NCBI GenBank assembly: GCA_036557225.1
Contig: DATBHX010000100.1
Span: 33,305-97,304 of the forward strand
Origin: Angelobacter sp036557225
GTDB taxonomy: Bacteria; Acidobacteriota; Terriglobia; Terriglobales; Acidobacteriaceae
Reading direction: 5' to 3'
DNA length: 64,000 nucleotides
The notes beneath the pieces are model-generated. The model searched no databases, had not been told where the DNA came from, and was given only the letters and a program-made list of their open reading frames with translations. This document shows, one piece after another, positions 15,063 to 23,819 of the stretch. Numbering within the stretch: position 1 is the first letter of the stretch; every line of letters begins with the position of its first letter. A program made the position numbers and the translations under genes.

Positions 15063-17534
15063 ATGAGTACCAAGACCGCACAATTGACAAGCGAAGTCTC
15101 TCTTGAACGCGAACAAATATTTGACGCCTTTCGCCGCTGGGGCTACCTGGGCGCCGACCTCAATCCTTTTGGCGGGCCGGTAGGCGGCGACTATCCCGAT
15201 CTGCCCAGCGAAGGTGAAGGCGCAAGTGAGGCGCGCCGTCTTTACTGCGGCACCATCGGCGCCGAGTTCATGCACCTGCCGCAGCAGGAGCGCCGCGAGT
15301 GGGTCCGCGAGCGCATGGAAAGCGCCAAGCCGCAGCAGGTTGATCGGCGCTGGCTCGCTGAACGCCTGCTCCAGGCCGATCTGTTTGAACAGATTCTGCA
15401 GACACGTTATCTCGGCACCAAACGCTACTCCGGCGAAGGAGCAACGGCGCAGATTCCACTACTGGACGTGGTGCTGGAGACCGCGGCTGACCTGGGCGCA
15501 ACGACTACGGTGATGGCCATGAGCCATCGCGGACGTCTCACGGTCATGAGCCTGGTGGTCGGCATTCCGGCGGACTTTGTTTTTGCCGGCTTTGAAGATG
15601 TTGATCCGCGCTCAGTCCTGGGCGGCGGCGATGTGAAGTACCATCAGGGCGCTACCGGTGAGTTCCACACCCGCAACGGCAAGGTCATCCGCACGCATTT
15701 GGTTTCGAATCCCAGTCATCTTGAGGCAGTTGATCCCGTGGCTCTGGGCCGGACGCTGGCCAAGCAAATTCACTCCGGGCCGGAGGGCGCCAAACAAGTG
15801 CTGCCTGTGATCATGCACGGTGACGCCGCTTTCGCCGGCCAGGGTATCTGGGCTGAGACGCTGAATTTCTCCGGCCTGAAGGGTTACTGCGTGAGCGGCG
15901 CGATCCATGTGATCGTGAACAACCTGATCGGTTTCACCACGAATCCCCGCGAGCTGCATACCGCGCGCTTTTCTTCCGATCTGGCTAAGCGCCAGCCGGT
16001 TCCCATCTTCCACGTGAACGCGGAGGACCCTGAAGCGGTGCTGCGCGTAGCGCGGATGGCGACGGAGTATCGCTACAAGTTCCAGAGTGATGTGGTGATC
16101 GATCTGATCGGCTACCGGCGGCACGGCCATAGCGAGGTGGACGACCCTACCATCACCCAGCCGCTGCTTTACAAGAAGATCAATGCCCACCGGCCGCTGT
16201 TTGAGATCTACGCCGAAAAGAACAAGATCGATACCGCGGAGATGGCGCAGAAATTCCGCACCAAAGTTGACGCGGCCTATGATCACGCCGCGCAGATGCA
16301 GAAATCTCCGGTGCTGCGCAAACTGCCCGCGTATTGGGACAAATATGTTGGCGGTCGCTACAAAGCGGAGTATGAAGTACCGACTGCGGTGGCTGAAGAC
16401 AAGCTGCGCAGCATTACAGAGAAGCTGACGAGCTATCCCGACGGCTTTGCGATCCATCCCAAAGTAAAGAAGCTGCTGGAGCAGCGGGAAAAAATGGGCA
16501 CCGGCAAATTGCCGCTCGACTATGGGATGGCAGAGGCGTTGGCTTTCGGTTCGCTGCTGGTGGAAGGCGTCGCGGTACGGCTCTCCGGCCAGGACGCGCG
16601 CCGCGGAACGTTCAATCATCGCCACTCGGTTTTGATCGATACGGAGAATGAGAACGAATATGTACCGCTGAGCAACCTCGCTCCGAACCAGGGGTGGTTT
16701 CAGGCGTACAACTCGATTCTTTCCGAAGCTGCAGTGCTGGGCTTTGAGTATGGCTTCAGCCGCGACTATCCTGACGGCCTCACGCTGTGGGAGGCGCAGT
16801 TCGGCGATTTCGCGAACGGGGCGCAGGTGATCATCGATCAGTTCATCGTAGCCGGCGAAGACAAGTGGGGCCTGCTTTCAGGCCTGGTGATGCTGCTGCC
16901 GCACGGCTATGAAGGCCAGGGGCCGGAGCATTCCAGCGGCCGCATCGAACGTTATCTGCAGCTGGCGGCGAAGGACAACATCCAGGTCGCGCAGCCTTCA
17001 ACGGCGGCGCAGTATTTCCATCTCTTGCGGCGGCAGGCGTTGCGCGCCTGGCGCAAACCGTTGATCGTCTTTACGCCGAAGGGGATGTTGCGCCACCCGG
17101 ATGCTGCCAGCGCGTTCAGCGAGCTGGCAGGCGGAAAATTCCAGACCGTGATTCAAGACCCCGAGATCACAAGCGCCGAGCGGATCATCGTCTGCTCGGG
17201 CAAGATCGGGCACGAGCTGCGCCGCGAACGAAAACGCCGTGGCGACACCAAGACCGCGATTATCTTTCTGGAGCAGCTCTTCCCGCTGCCCGAATCCGAG
17301 CTTGAATCGGCCTTCGCGCAGCATAAGAACGGGCGAGAGTTTCTCTGGGTACAGGAAGAGCCTGCCAACATGGGCGCGCTCAATTTCCTGGCGCCGCAGC
17401 TGGAGCGCCTGGCCCGGGGCATACCCTTCCGGTCAGTGAAGCGGTCGCCTTCATCGAGCCCGTCTACCGGTTCGCATACGGCGCATGAGATGGAGCAGAA
17501 AACGCTGCTGGAACTGGCCTTCGCGGCGTTCTAG
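15063..17534 (+). CDS. sucA: 2-oxoglutarate dehydrogenase E1 component
   Basis: This 823-residue thiamine-diphosphate enzyme decarboxylates 2-oxoglutarate in the TCA cycle. Visible motifs are MAMSHRGRLTVM (~165), THLVSNPSHLEAVDPVALG, the ThDP/Mg segment GDAAFAGQG near residue 250 with NNLIGFTTNP, and the C-terminal transketolase-like half (FGDFANGAQVIIDQF; LPHGYEGQGPEHSSGRIER). It is about 100 residues shorter than the E. coli enzyme, mainly in the N-terminal E2-binding region. No sucB (E2) follows; the next gene is a superoxide dismutase, so E2/E3 must be encoded elsewhere. Confidence 0.95.
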   Translation: MSTKTAQLTSEVSLEREQIFDAFRRWGYLGADLNPFGGPVGGDYPDLPSEGEGASEARRLYCGTIGAEFMHLPQQERREWVRERMESAKPQQVDRRWLAERLLQADLFEQILQTRYLGTKRYSGEGATAQIPLLDVVLETAADLGATTTVMAMSHRGRLTVMSLVVGIPADFVFAGFEDVDPRSVLGGGDVKYHQGATGEFHTRNGKVIRTHLVSNPSHLEAVDPVALGRTLAKQIHSGPEGAKQVLPVIMHGDAAFAGQGIWAETLNFSGLKGYCVSGAIHVIVNNLIGFTTNPRELHTARFSSDLAKRQPVPIFHVNAEDPEAVLRVARMATEYRYKFQSDVVIDLIGYRRHGHSEVDDPTITQPLLYKKINAHRPLFEIYAEKNKIDTAEMAQKFRTKVDAAYDHAAQMQKSPVLRKLPAYWDKYVGGRYKAEYEVPTAVAEDKLRSITEKLTSYPDGFAIHPKVKKLLEQREKMGTGKLPLDYGMAEALAFGSLLVEGVAVRLSGQDARRGTFNHRHSVLIDTENENEYVPLSNLAPNQGWFQAYNSILSEAAVLGFEYGFSRDYPDGLTLWEAQFGDFANGAQVIIDQFIVAGEDKWGLLSGLVMLLPHGYEGQGPEHSSGRIERYLQLAAKDNIQVAQPSTAAQYFHLLRRQALRAWRKPLIVFTPKGMLRHPDAASAFSELAGGKFQTVIQDPEITSAERIIVCSGKIGHELRRERKRRGDTKTAIIFLEQLFPLPESELESAFAQHKNGREFLWVQEEPANMGALNFLAPQLERLARGIPFRSVKRSPSSSPSTGSHTAHEMEQKTLLELAFAAF

Positions 17535-17648
17535 AGCGAGGCAACAGAAGTTCGCAGCATCGCAAGGGGGCCAACGGTCATCGAAAGTTTAGTAGAGGTA
17601 GATCAGTTTCGCTGAGGCTAGATTTCGTTTCCTGCAGGTAAGAGTGCA

Positions 17649-17758
17649 GATTCATCGCTGTCGCGCTGAATGTCTGCCTAAAGGCCCGCGATCCCCGCAC
17701 GCGGGATCGCTAGACGCTGATACTGGAAGTTGGTCAGCTCCTCGAGCTGACCACTTCC
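17649..17758 (+). ncRNA. Structured leader element, copy B, upstream of superoxide dismutase
   Basis: It shares conserved boxes with 5356-5464 (minus): GATTCATCGCTG at 17649, GTCTGCCTAAAGGC at 17672 and ATCGCTAGACGCTGATAC at 17706. Predicted structure: hairpin 17651-17670; GTCT (17672-17675) paired with AGAC (17712-17715) around GCC-TAAA-GGC and a GCGATCCC/GGGATCGC arm; and a 15-bp terminal hairpin (17725-17758, one bulge) followed by AAAGTTTTTG. Arm sequences differ from copy A but remain paired. It ends 43 nt before the sod start codon, so a cis-regulatory RNA, possibly with attenuation, is inferred. Confidence 0.55.
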
Positions 17759-17801
17759 AAAGTTTTTGAGTCCCGTACTAATAAACGAAAGGTGATTGAA
17801 A

Positions 17802-18443
17802 ATGGCACAAGGAACTGTAACGGCACATGAAGTCCCGGCGCTGCCATACGCGTATAACGCGCTGGAACCGCACATCGACGAGCAAACCATGCACCTGCAC
17901 CATGACAAGCACCACGCTGCCTACGTAACGAAATTGAATGGTGCAATTGAAAAACATCCGGAACTGGGCAGCAAGAGCCCTGAAGATCTCATCCGCAACC
18001 TGAACGCGCTGCCGGAAGACGTGCGCGGGGCCATCCGCAATAACGGCGGCGGCCACGTAAACCATACGATGTTCTGGCAGATCATGGGTCCCAAGAAGGG
18101 CGGCAACCCCACCGGCGCGATCGCCGACGCCATCAACAAGACGTTTGGCAGCTTTGACGCCTTCAAAGAAAAGTTTGAAGCCGCCGGCGCCAACCAGTTC
18201 GGCAGCGGCTGGGCTTGGCTGGTCAAGACAAAGTCCGGCGAGTTCAAGGTCACATCCACGCCGAACCAGGACAATCCGATCTCCAACGGCGAATTCCCGG
18301 TTCTTGGAAATGACGTCTGGGAGCACGCCTATTACCTGAAGTATCAGAACCGCCGGCCCGACTATCTGAAGGCCTGGTGGAACGTGGTGAATTGGGACGA
18401 AGTGAATAAACGGCTCGCCCAGGCCGACAGCTTTTTCAAGTAA
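17802..18443 (+). CDS. sodA: Superoxide dismutase, Mn/Fe type (Mn-like)
   Basis: This 213-residue cytoplasmic-type enzyme dismutates superoxide. Metal ligands are His33 (MHLHHDKHH), His88 (GGGHVNHTMFW), and Asp171 with His175 (DVWEHAYYLKY). The Gly-Gly-Gly before His85 and a Gln in TPNQDNP (Gln156) are the outer-sphere pattern of Mn-type rather than Fe-type enzymes; cambialistic activity is possible. The ATG at 17802 follows AAAGGTG; a TTG two codons earlier is less likely. A structured leader precedes it and a terminator follows. Confidence 0.95.
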   Translation: MAQGTVTAHEVPALPYAYNALEPHIDEQTMHLHHDKHHAAYVTKLNGAIEKHPELGSKSPEDLIRNLNALPEDVRGAIRNNGGGHVNHTMFWQIMGPKKGGNPTGAIADAINKTFGSFDAFKEKFEAAGANQFGSGWAWLVKTKSGEFKVTSTPNQDNPISNGEFPVLGNDVWEHAYYLKYQNRRPDYLKAWWNVVNWDEVNKRLAQADSFFK

Positions 18444-18457
18444 ATCGCCTGATGAAT

Positions 18458-18487
18458 GAAGGCCGTCCTGCGGGACGGTCTTTTTTT
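18458..18487 (+). terminator. Terminator of the superoxide dismutase gene
   Basis: GGCCGTCC-TGCG-GGACGGTC (from 18461, with one G-T pair) is followed by seven T residues. It begins about 15 nt after the sod stop. Confidence 0.9.
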
Positions 18488-18615
18488 ATGTTCCGAAAGT
18501 AACGTTTTCCCTACTAGTCGCACTACCTCGGTGCCGGGGGAATGCACCAAAAAATGAGCTAAAATCTGAAAACCAACCCCCGAAAAAACTAAATTTCTAT
18601 CGACAAGGATGAGGT

Positions 18616-19392
18616 GTGAATTTGAGCAGATTCTTGAGGGGAACCTGTGTATGTATGTTTCTTCTGTTTGCGTTTGGCGCGGCAAGCGCACAGAACGAAT
18701 TCAGTGGGTTTTATGTCGGCGCGAATGCAGGAGGTAACTTCGGCCGGCTCAGCGTGGATACAAGTCCCGTCTTCAGCCCGACCGGGTATTTCGCTTCTAC
18801 CAGTACGCCGGCGATTACCGCCGCAAGCAACCAGACGATCAAGCCCAACGGCTTTAACGGCAGCGGCGTGATCGGCTACAACCATCAATGGGAAAACTTC
18901 GTGCTTGGGCTGGAAGCCGACTTTGGCTCCCTGAGCCTGGACGGAAGCACGTCAGCCACTCAGACCTATCCCTGCTGCGCGCCCACGAGCTTTACGGTAG
19001 CGCAGACGGCTAAAACCAGCTGGATGTTCAGCATGCGTCCGCGCATTGGCTGGGCGTTCAAGCGCTTCCTTGTGTATGAAACGGTTGGCGCAGCCTTCAC
19101 CAACGTAAAGTACACAGCACTGTTTACTGATACGTTTGCCACGGCGCATGAAAGCGCCGCCATCGATGAGACCAGGCCTGGCTGGATCGTCGGTGGAGGC
19201 GGAGAGTATCGTTTTTCGCATCACCTCTCCTTCAAGGGCGAATACCTTTATGCGGACTTCGGCACGGCAACTGTCCCCAGCGCGAACCTGACGGCGTTCA
19301 CACCGCCGATCGCCTTCCCTACCAACGTATTCACGCACTCGGTGAATCCGAAGGCGCACATCGTGCGTGGCGGAATCAACTGGCGCTTCTAA
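18616..19392 (+). CDS. Outer-membrane beta-barrel protein
   Basis: This 258-residue protein has a GTG start after AAGGATGAGG and a signal peptide ending AASAQ (~26). The mature chain opens with FSGFYVGANAGGNFGRL and alternates hydrophobic and polar residues through about eight strands, with aromatic girdles (VIGYNHQWENFVLGLEADFG; FKGEYLYADFG). It ends in a terminal Phe (HIVRGGINWRF), the usual BAM recognition signature. This matches the OmpA-like/Omp25-type small porin family (PF13505-like). It is probably a structural outer-membrane protein; no specific substrate is evident. Confidence 0.85.
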   Translation: MNLSRFLRGTCVCMFLLFAFGAASAQNEFSGFYVGANAGGNFGRLSVDTSPVFSPTGYFASTSTPAITAASNQTIKPNGFNGSGVIGYNHQWENFVLGLEADFGSLSLDGSTSATQTYPCCAPTSFTVAQTAKTSWMFSMRPRIGWAFKRFLVYETVGAAFTNVKYTALFTDTFATAHESAAIDETRPGWIVGGGGEYRFSHHLSFKGEYLYADFGTATVPSANLTAFTPPIAFPTNVFTHSVNPKAHIVRGGINWRF

Positions 19393-19416
19393 AAAAGCCG
19401 GAAGAGGAAACGACAA

Positions 19417-19448
19417 AGGGCTGCCGCGCGGGCGGCCTTTTATCTTTT
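19417..19448 (+). terminator. Terminator after the beta-barrel protein gene
   Basis: A 7-bp stem (19419-19425 with 19431-19437, one G-T pair) and a 5-nt loop are followed by TTTATCTTTT. Confidence 0.75.
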
Positions 19449-19491
19449 CTCGCGAAGAATTCCACGCGATCCACGCTGACGGCTTTCCTGG

Positions 19492-19840
19492 TTACGAGGC
19501 GCTGGCCTGCTGTTCCGGCAATACATCAGAGAACTGGAAAAATTGCTCACACTTGGTGACCTGCAGCGCGGTCCGAACCCGCGGAGTAACCCCTACCAAG
19601 AGGAGACGCCGGCCGTCTTTTTGCCGGTTGACGTAGGCGCCGACCAGAGCGCCGATTCCCGGCGGAGTCGATGTAAGGAACGCCGGTGAAGTCCAGGACC
19701 AGCGTGGATGATTGGTCTTCACGAACCAGGGTCTGAAAGGCAAAGAATGAGTTCAGCACGAGCGGTCCGGTCAGGCGCAAAATGCGCTGCCCGTTCCCTG
19801 CTGAGGCAAGGTCTTCGATCGTCAACTTCTCATCGGTCAT
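19492..19840 (-). pseudogene. STAS-domain (anti-sigma factor antagonist-like) gene with a frameshift
   Basis: Two minus-strand frames join into one STAS protein of ~115 residues. The first (from ATG 19840) gives MTDEKLTIEDLASAGNGQRI through VLDFTGVPYIDSAG. The second continues GIGALVGAYVNRQKDGRRLL through FQFSDVLPEQQ to the stop at 19492. The switch falls at about 19655-19660, where one extra base sits in a GGGAATC context right after the DSAG phosphorylatable-serine motif. STAS proteins act in partner-switching control of sigma factors. The lesion could be a genuine mutation or a sequencing error. No kinase or phosphatase partner is adjacent. Confidence 0.75.
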
Positions 19841-20095
19841 GGCGGTACATATTAGCCGCGCGACTGCGAATCGATTATTAACAGAGTGTTAAAAGTGTTA
19901 CCGCGGCAAGAATTCCCGTGAAATTTTTGGGATGAACAGTGCTCTTGCGTTGAGGCCGTGAAGTCCGGCATAAGTGTGTTCCACAGATCGCTTTGCGCGA
20001 CCGGATCCTTGCTCAATTGCCCGCGCTCGCAACCCGCTGTTAAGATTAAATGTTCGCACCATCGATCCCAACCCAGTGACAGGCAGTAGTCCAAA

Positions 20096-21301
20096 ATGAG
20101 TACAGCAGCGACAGACATTGCAATCGTAAGCGGCGCGCGCACGCCCATGGGCCGTTATTGCGGCAAATTGCGCGATTTTACCGCCATGGAGCTGGCCGCA
20201 GTGGCCGGCCAGGAAGCCATCAAACGCTCCGGCGTCGATCCCAAGGAATTCGACCACGCTGTCTTCGGCAACGCGCAGCAGACCTCAGGTGACTCGCTGT
20301 ATGGCGCACGGCACGTGGGCCTGAAAGCCGGCTTGCCGATCGAGACCCCGGCACTGACGGTGAACCGTCTGTGCGGATCGGGTATGCAGTCGCTGGTGAA
20401 CGCGGCCCAGATGATCCAGCTGGGCGAAGCCAGCACCGTGCTGGCGGGCGGGATGGAATCGATGTCTCAGGCGCCGCATGTGATTCGCGGCTTGCGCTGG
20501 GGCTTGGGCCTGGGCGAAGGCAAGATGGAAGATTCGCTCATGGTGGCCCTGCTCGATACGTATTGTGGTCTCTACATGGCCAATACGGCCGAGCTCTACG
20601 CCGAGCAGCAGGGCATCACCCGCGCGATGATGGACGAGTTCTCATTGCAATCGCAGCAGAAGGCCGGAGCAGCGCAGCAGGCCTGCCGTCTGGCGGAAGA
20701 GATCGCGCCGGTGGGGCTCAAGAACAAGAAAGGCGAGCCGACAGGCGAGATGTTCGAGAAAGACGATCACCTGCGGCCTGAGACAACGATGGAAGGCCTA
20801 GCCAAGCTGAAACCTGCATTCGGCAAGAACGGCATGGTCACAGCAGGAAATGCCAGCGGCATTGTCGATGGCGGCGCCGCAGTAGTGATGATGAACCTTG
20901 GCCAGGCGGAAAAGCGCGGCCTGAAGCCGATGGGCCGAATCGTAAGCTGGGGCATTGCCGGCGTCGATCCCAGGATTATGGGCAGCGGCCCGGTGCCGGC
21001 CTCGCGTATGGCTCTGAAAAAAGCAGGCCTGAGACTCGAAGACATTGACCTGGTCGAGGTGAATGAAGCTTTTGCCGGACAGTATCTCGCGGTTGAGAAA
21101 GAGCTGGGCCTCGATCGCAGCAAAGTGAACGTGAATGGCGGCGCGATTGCGCTGGGCCATCCGCTGGGTGCAACCGGTACGCGGTTGGTGATTACTCTGC
21201 TGCATGAGCTACGCCGCCGCAAGGCGAAGTACGGCCTGGCCACAGCCTGCATCGGGGGCGGTCAGGGGATTGCCATGATCGTGGAGAACCTGCAGCGGTG
21301 A
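20096..21301 (+). CDS. Acetyl-CoA C-acyltransferase (thiolase)
   Basis: This 401-residue thiolase has the nucleophile Cys93 (RLCGSGMQSL), His355 (GHPLGATGTR) and the second catalytic Cys385 (ACIGGGQG). It condenses or cleaves acyl-CoAs with acetyl-CoA. It heads a run of four coupled or closely spaced genes: thiolase, small membrane protein, 3-hydroxyacyl-CoA dehydrogenase, enoyl-CoA hydratase. That set performs consecutive steps of short-chain acyl-CoA beta-oxidation or, in reverse, C4 synthesis. Its stop overlaps the next GTG start. Confidence 0.93.
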   Translation: MSTAATDIAIVSGARTPMGRYCGKLRDFTAMELAAVAGQEAIKRSGVDPKEFDHAVFGNAQQTSGDSLYGARHVGLKAGLPIETPALTVNRLCGSGMQSLVNAAQMIQLGEASTVLAGGMESMSQAPHVIRGLRWGLGLGEGKMEDSLMVALLDTYCGLYMANTAELYAEQQGITRAMMDEFSLQSQQKAGAAQQACRLAEEIAPVGLKNKKGEPTGEMFEKDDHLRPETTMEGLAKLKPAFGKNGMVTAGNASGIVDGGAAVVMMNLGQAEKRGLKPMGRIVSWGIAGVDPRIMGSGPVPASRMALKKAGLRLEDIDLVEVNEAFAGQYLAVEKELGLDRSKVNVNGGAIALGHPLGATGTRLVITLLHELRRRKAKYGLATACIGGGQGIAMIVENLQR

Positions 21302-21606
21302 AGTCACAGAACGGGACTGCCCGACCCTGGCCTGTGAGCTTTGCCTTTGGCTTGCTGGCAGGGGTCTCCATCAGCTCTGCCTTATGCTTCTTCTTCCCTG
21401 CATTCTTTGCCGGGCTTGCCAATTCTCCAGGACATCTGGCGGGGTTGGAAGAAGAGATGAAGTCGCTCTTTGTGATGAGCGGCGTTGTGACAGTGGCTTG
21501 CACGCTCTTTTTTCGATGGTTGTTGCCGACGCGGCAATTCCCCCAAGCAGAAAAAGCAAACAGCAACGGCAATGGCCGGAAAAACGATCTTGAGGACCTG
21601 GAATGA
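21298..21606 (+). CDS. Small membrane protein within the acyl-CoA operon
   Basis: This 102-residue protein starts at GTG in a GTGA overlap with the thiolase stop, and its own stop overlaps the next ATG (ATGA). Coding is therefore well supported by context. Two hydrophobic helices (~13-42 and ~60-77) flank a short acidic loop, and the C-terminus is charged and Asn-rich. I recognise no family. Its tight coupling suggests it is co-produced with the acyl-CoA enzymes, but a role is not evident. Confidence 0.65.
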   Translation: MKSQNGTARPWPVSFAFGLLAGVSISSALCFFFPAFFAGLANSPGHLAGLEEEMKSLFVMSGVVTVACTLFFRWLLPTRQFPQAEKANSNGNGRKNDLEDLE

Positions 21607-22493
21607 CAATCAAAAAAGTTGGAGTACTTGGCTGCGGACTGATGGGCTCAGGCATTGCCCAGGTCAGTGCCGTTGCCGGTTATGAAGTAACGGTACTGGA
21701 GCAGGAACAGAAATTCCTGGACAAGGGCTTTGCCGGGATTGAAAAGTCACTCACCAAGCTGGCGGAGAAGCCGGAGAAGTCCGGCATCACGCCGGAGAAA
21801 GCCAAGGAGTCGCGCGCGCGCATCAAGGGCACAACCAACCCCCAGGACCTTGCCGATTGCGACGTCGTCATTGAGGCCATCATCGAGAACGTGGAAAAGA
21901 AGAAGGAGATGTTCGCGGCGCTCGATGCGATCGTACAGAAGGACGCGATCTTTGCCAGCAACACTTCCTCTATTTCGATTACTGAGGTAGCGGCTGCGAC
22001 CAAGCGCGCGGACAGGTTCGTCGGCCTGCATTTCTTTAATCCCGTACCTTTGATGAAGCTGGTAGAGGTGGTGCGAACGATCGCTACCAGCGATGCGGCA
22101 TTTGACACGGCTTACAAGTTTGGCGAGAGCCTGGGCAAAGTTCCTGTCCGCACCAGTGACAAGACCGGCTTCATCGTGAACCGTCTGCTGGTGCCCTACC
22201 TGCTCGACGCGATCCGCGCCTACGAAGAAGGTGTCGGATCGATTCCGGATATCGATAACGCCATGAAGCTGGGCTGCGGCTATCCCATGGGGCCATTTAC
22301 GCTGCTCGATTTCGTCGGCCTCGATACGACGTATTACATCTCGCACGTCATGTTTGACGAATTCCGCGAACGCCGCTTTGCCTCGCCCCCGCTGTTGAAG
22401 CGCCTGGTCATGGCCGGCTGGTACGGCCGCAAGTCGGGCAAAGGCTTTTACGATTACGCAGACCCGAATAATCCTGTAGCAAACAAGTTCTAG
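21603..22493 (+). CDS. 3-hydroxybutyryl-CoA / 3-hydroxyacyl-CoA dehydrogenase
   Basis: This 296-residue NAD(P)-dependent enzyme has the N-terminal Rossmann dinucleotide motif GVLGCGLMGSGIAQ and the catalytic His region GLHFFNPVPLMKLVEVV. The C-terminal helical domain includes DKTGFIVNRLLVPYLLDA and GYPMGPFTLLDFVGLDT. It oxidises 3-hydroxyacyl-CoA to 3-oxoacyl-CoA (or the reverse). Length matches the stand-alone type (about 285 residues). It is translationally coupled to the preceding small membrane protein. Confidence 0.93.
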   Translation: MTIKKVGVLGCGLMGSGIAQVSAVAGYEVTVLEQEQKFLDKGFAGIEKSLTKLAEKPEKSGITPEKAKESRARIKGTTNPQDLADCDVVIEAIIENVEKKKEMFAALDAIVQKDAIFASNTSSISITEVAAATKRADRFVGLHFFNPVPLMKLVEVVRTIATSDAAFDTAYKFGESLGKVPVRTSDKTGFIVNRLLVPYLLDAIRAYEEGVGSIPDIDNAMKLGCGYPMGPFTLLDFVGLDTTYYISHVMFDEFRERRFASPPLLKRLVMAGWYGRKSGKGFYDYADPNNPVANKF

Positions 22494-22511
22494 CCGGAGA
22501 TCAACGCAGAG

Positions 22512-22555
22512 AAACGCTGATCTGAAATCGGCCCAATCTGCGGGGATCAGCGTTT
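22512..22555 (+). repeat. Long perfect hairpin between dehydrogenase and hydratase genes
   Basis: AAACGCTGATC (22512-22522) and GATCAGCGTTT (22545-22555) form an 11-bp perfect inverted repeat in the 83-nt gap inside the operon. There is no U-tract, so it is more likely a dispersed palindromic repeat or an mRNA-processing hairpin than a terminator. Confidence 0.55.
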
Positions 22556-22576
22556 ATCCGCGGCGAGAGGTTTTGC

Positions 22577-23359
22577 ATGGCTTTTGACAACGTCAAGCTC
22601 GAAAAGAAAAACCAGATTGCCTACGTCACCATTGACCGGCCCAAGGTCCTGAATGCGTTGAACATGGCCACCATGCAGGAGTTGTGGCAGGTGTTCAGCG
22701 AGCTCAAAGACGACAAGCAGGTTCGCGTGGTGATCCTGACGGGCAGCGGTGAGAAAGCCTTTGTCGCGGGCGCCGACATCAACGAACTGGCAAAAAACAA
22801 CCCGGCCGAAGCAAAAGCTTACACGCACAAGGGCCAGGCCACGCTGGACATGATCGAGAACCTGGGCAAACCGGTGATTGCCTGCGTCAACGGATTTGCA
22901 CTCGGCGGCGGATGTGAGATCGCCATGGCCTGCACCATGCGCCTGGCCAGCGAAACCGCCAAGCTGGGCCAGCCGGAGGTCAAACTCGGCATCATTCCTG
23001 GCTATGGAGGCACGCAGCGTTTACCTCGCTTGGTTGGCACTGGCCTGGCTATGCAGATCCTGCTTACAGGCGAGATGATTAGCGCCCAGGAAGCCCACCG
23101 TATCGGTCTGGTGAATGAAGTGATCCCGGCCAACCAGCTGATCGCGCGGGCCGAGGAGATCGCGCAAAAAATCATCGGCATGGCGCCGCTGGCGATCCAG
23201 TACTGCATGGAAGCGGTCAATCAGGGCTTGAACATGACACTGCCGGAGGGCCTCTTCCTGGAAGCGACGCTGTTCGGCATCTGTTGCGCTACAGAAGACA
23301 AGAAAGAAGGCACGACGGCTTTCCTGGAAAAGCGCGCCGCAAAGTTTGAGGGCAAATAG
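22577..23359 (+). CDS. Enoyl-CoA hydratase (crotonase)
   Basis: This 260-residue crotonase-fold enzyme has the oxyanion-hole segment AFVAGADINEL and the catalytic glutamates in GFALGGGCEIAMAC and PEVKLGIIPGYGGTQRL. The ending FLEKRAAKFEGK is typical. It hydrates trans-2-enoyl-CoA to 3-hydroxyacyl-CoA, the step linking to the dehydrogenase just upstream. A palindromic hairpin lies in the gap before it. Confidence 0.93.
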   Translation: MAFDNVKLEKKNQIAYVTIDRPKVLNALNMATMQELWQVFSELKDDKQVRVVILTGSGEKAFVAGADINELAKNNPAEAKAYTHKGQATLDMIENLGKPVIACVNGFALGGGCEIAMACTMRLASETAKLGQPEVKLGIIPGYGGTQRLPRLVGTGLAMQILLTGEMISAQEAHRIGLVNEVIPANQLIARAEEIAQKIIGMAPLAIQYCMEAVNQGLNMTLPEGLFLEATLFGICCATEDKKEGTTAFLEKRAAKFEGK

Positions 23360-23384
23360 CTTCAACATTCGTATAATCCCCAAT

Positions 23385-23819
23385 ATGGCCGACGAACTGG
23401 TCACAGTGTCTACGTATCGCGACCTGCCGGAAGCCCTGATCGCTCAGGGCAAGTTGCAGGCGCTCGGAATCCCGTCTTTTTTGGCGGATGAAAATGTTGT
23501 CCGCATGGATTGGTTTTGGTCAAACCTGATGGGCGGCGTCAAACTGCAGGTAGCCCCTGAGGACCGTGATGCCGCCGTGGAAGCACTGGACGAAGAGATT
23601 CCTTCCAGCTTCACGGCCGAGGAAGTGGGCGAAGAATACCAGCAGCCCGCCTGCCCAAAGTGCGGATCCCTGGATATCGGTTTTGAAACGCTGGACAAGG
23701 GAATCGCTCTTACGGCCCTCTATACGGTTGCACTGCCTGTCCCGGTCCCCAAGAATGCCTGGAAGTGCGAGCAGTGCGGTGCGCGATGGATCGTTACTGA
23801 GGATGAGAGCCCGGCATGA
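23385..23819 (+). CDS. DUF2007 signal-transducing-like protein with C-terminal zinc ribbon
   Basis: This is a 144-residue protein; the start at 23385 (MADELVTV) is preferred over an in-frame earlier codon inside the preceding gene. Residues 1-80 match the DUF2007 fold (STYRDLPEALIAQGKLQALGI, then a conserved WSNLMGGVKLQV). Residues ~90-140 contain two CxxC pairs (CPKC and CEQC) framing a hydrophobic segment, a rubredoxin-like zinc ribbon. Its stop overlaps the next ATG (ATGA). Function is unknown; many relatives are annotated as signal-transducing only by structure. Confidence 0.7.
   Translation: MADELVTVSTYRDLPEALIAQGKLQALGIPSFLADENVVRMDWFWSNLMGGVKLQVAPEDRDAAVEALDEEIPSSFTAEEVGEEYQQPACPKCGSLDIGFETLDKGIALTALYTVALPVPVPKNAWKCEQCGARWIVTEDESPA

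Noticed and set aside
17649..17758. Structured element considered as an integron attC-like site
   Set aside because: The GCCTAA box is suggestive, but there is no integrase, no cassette array and no paired inverse core site. The element is better explained as structured RNA or a palindromic repeat.
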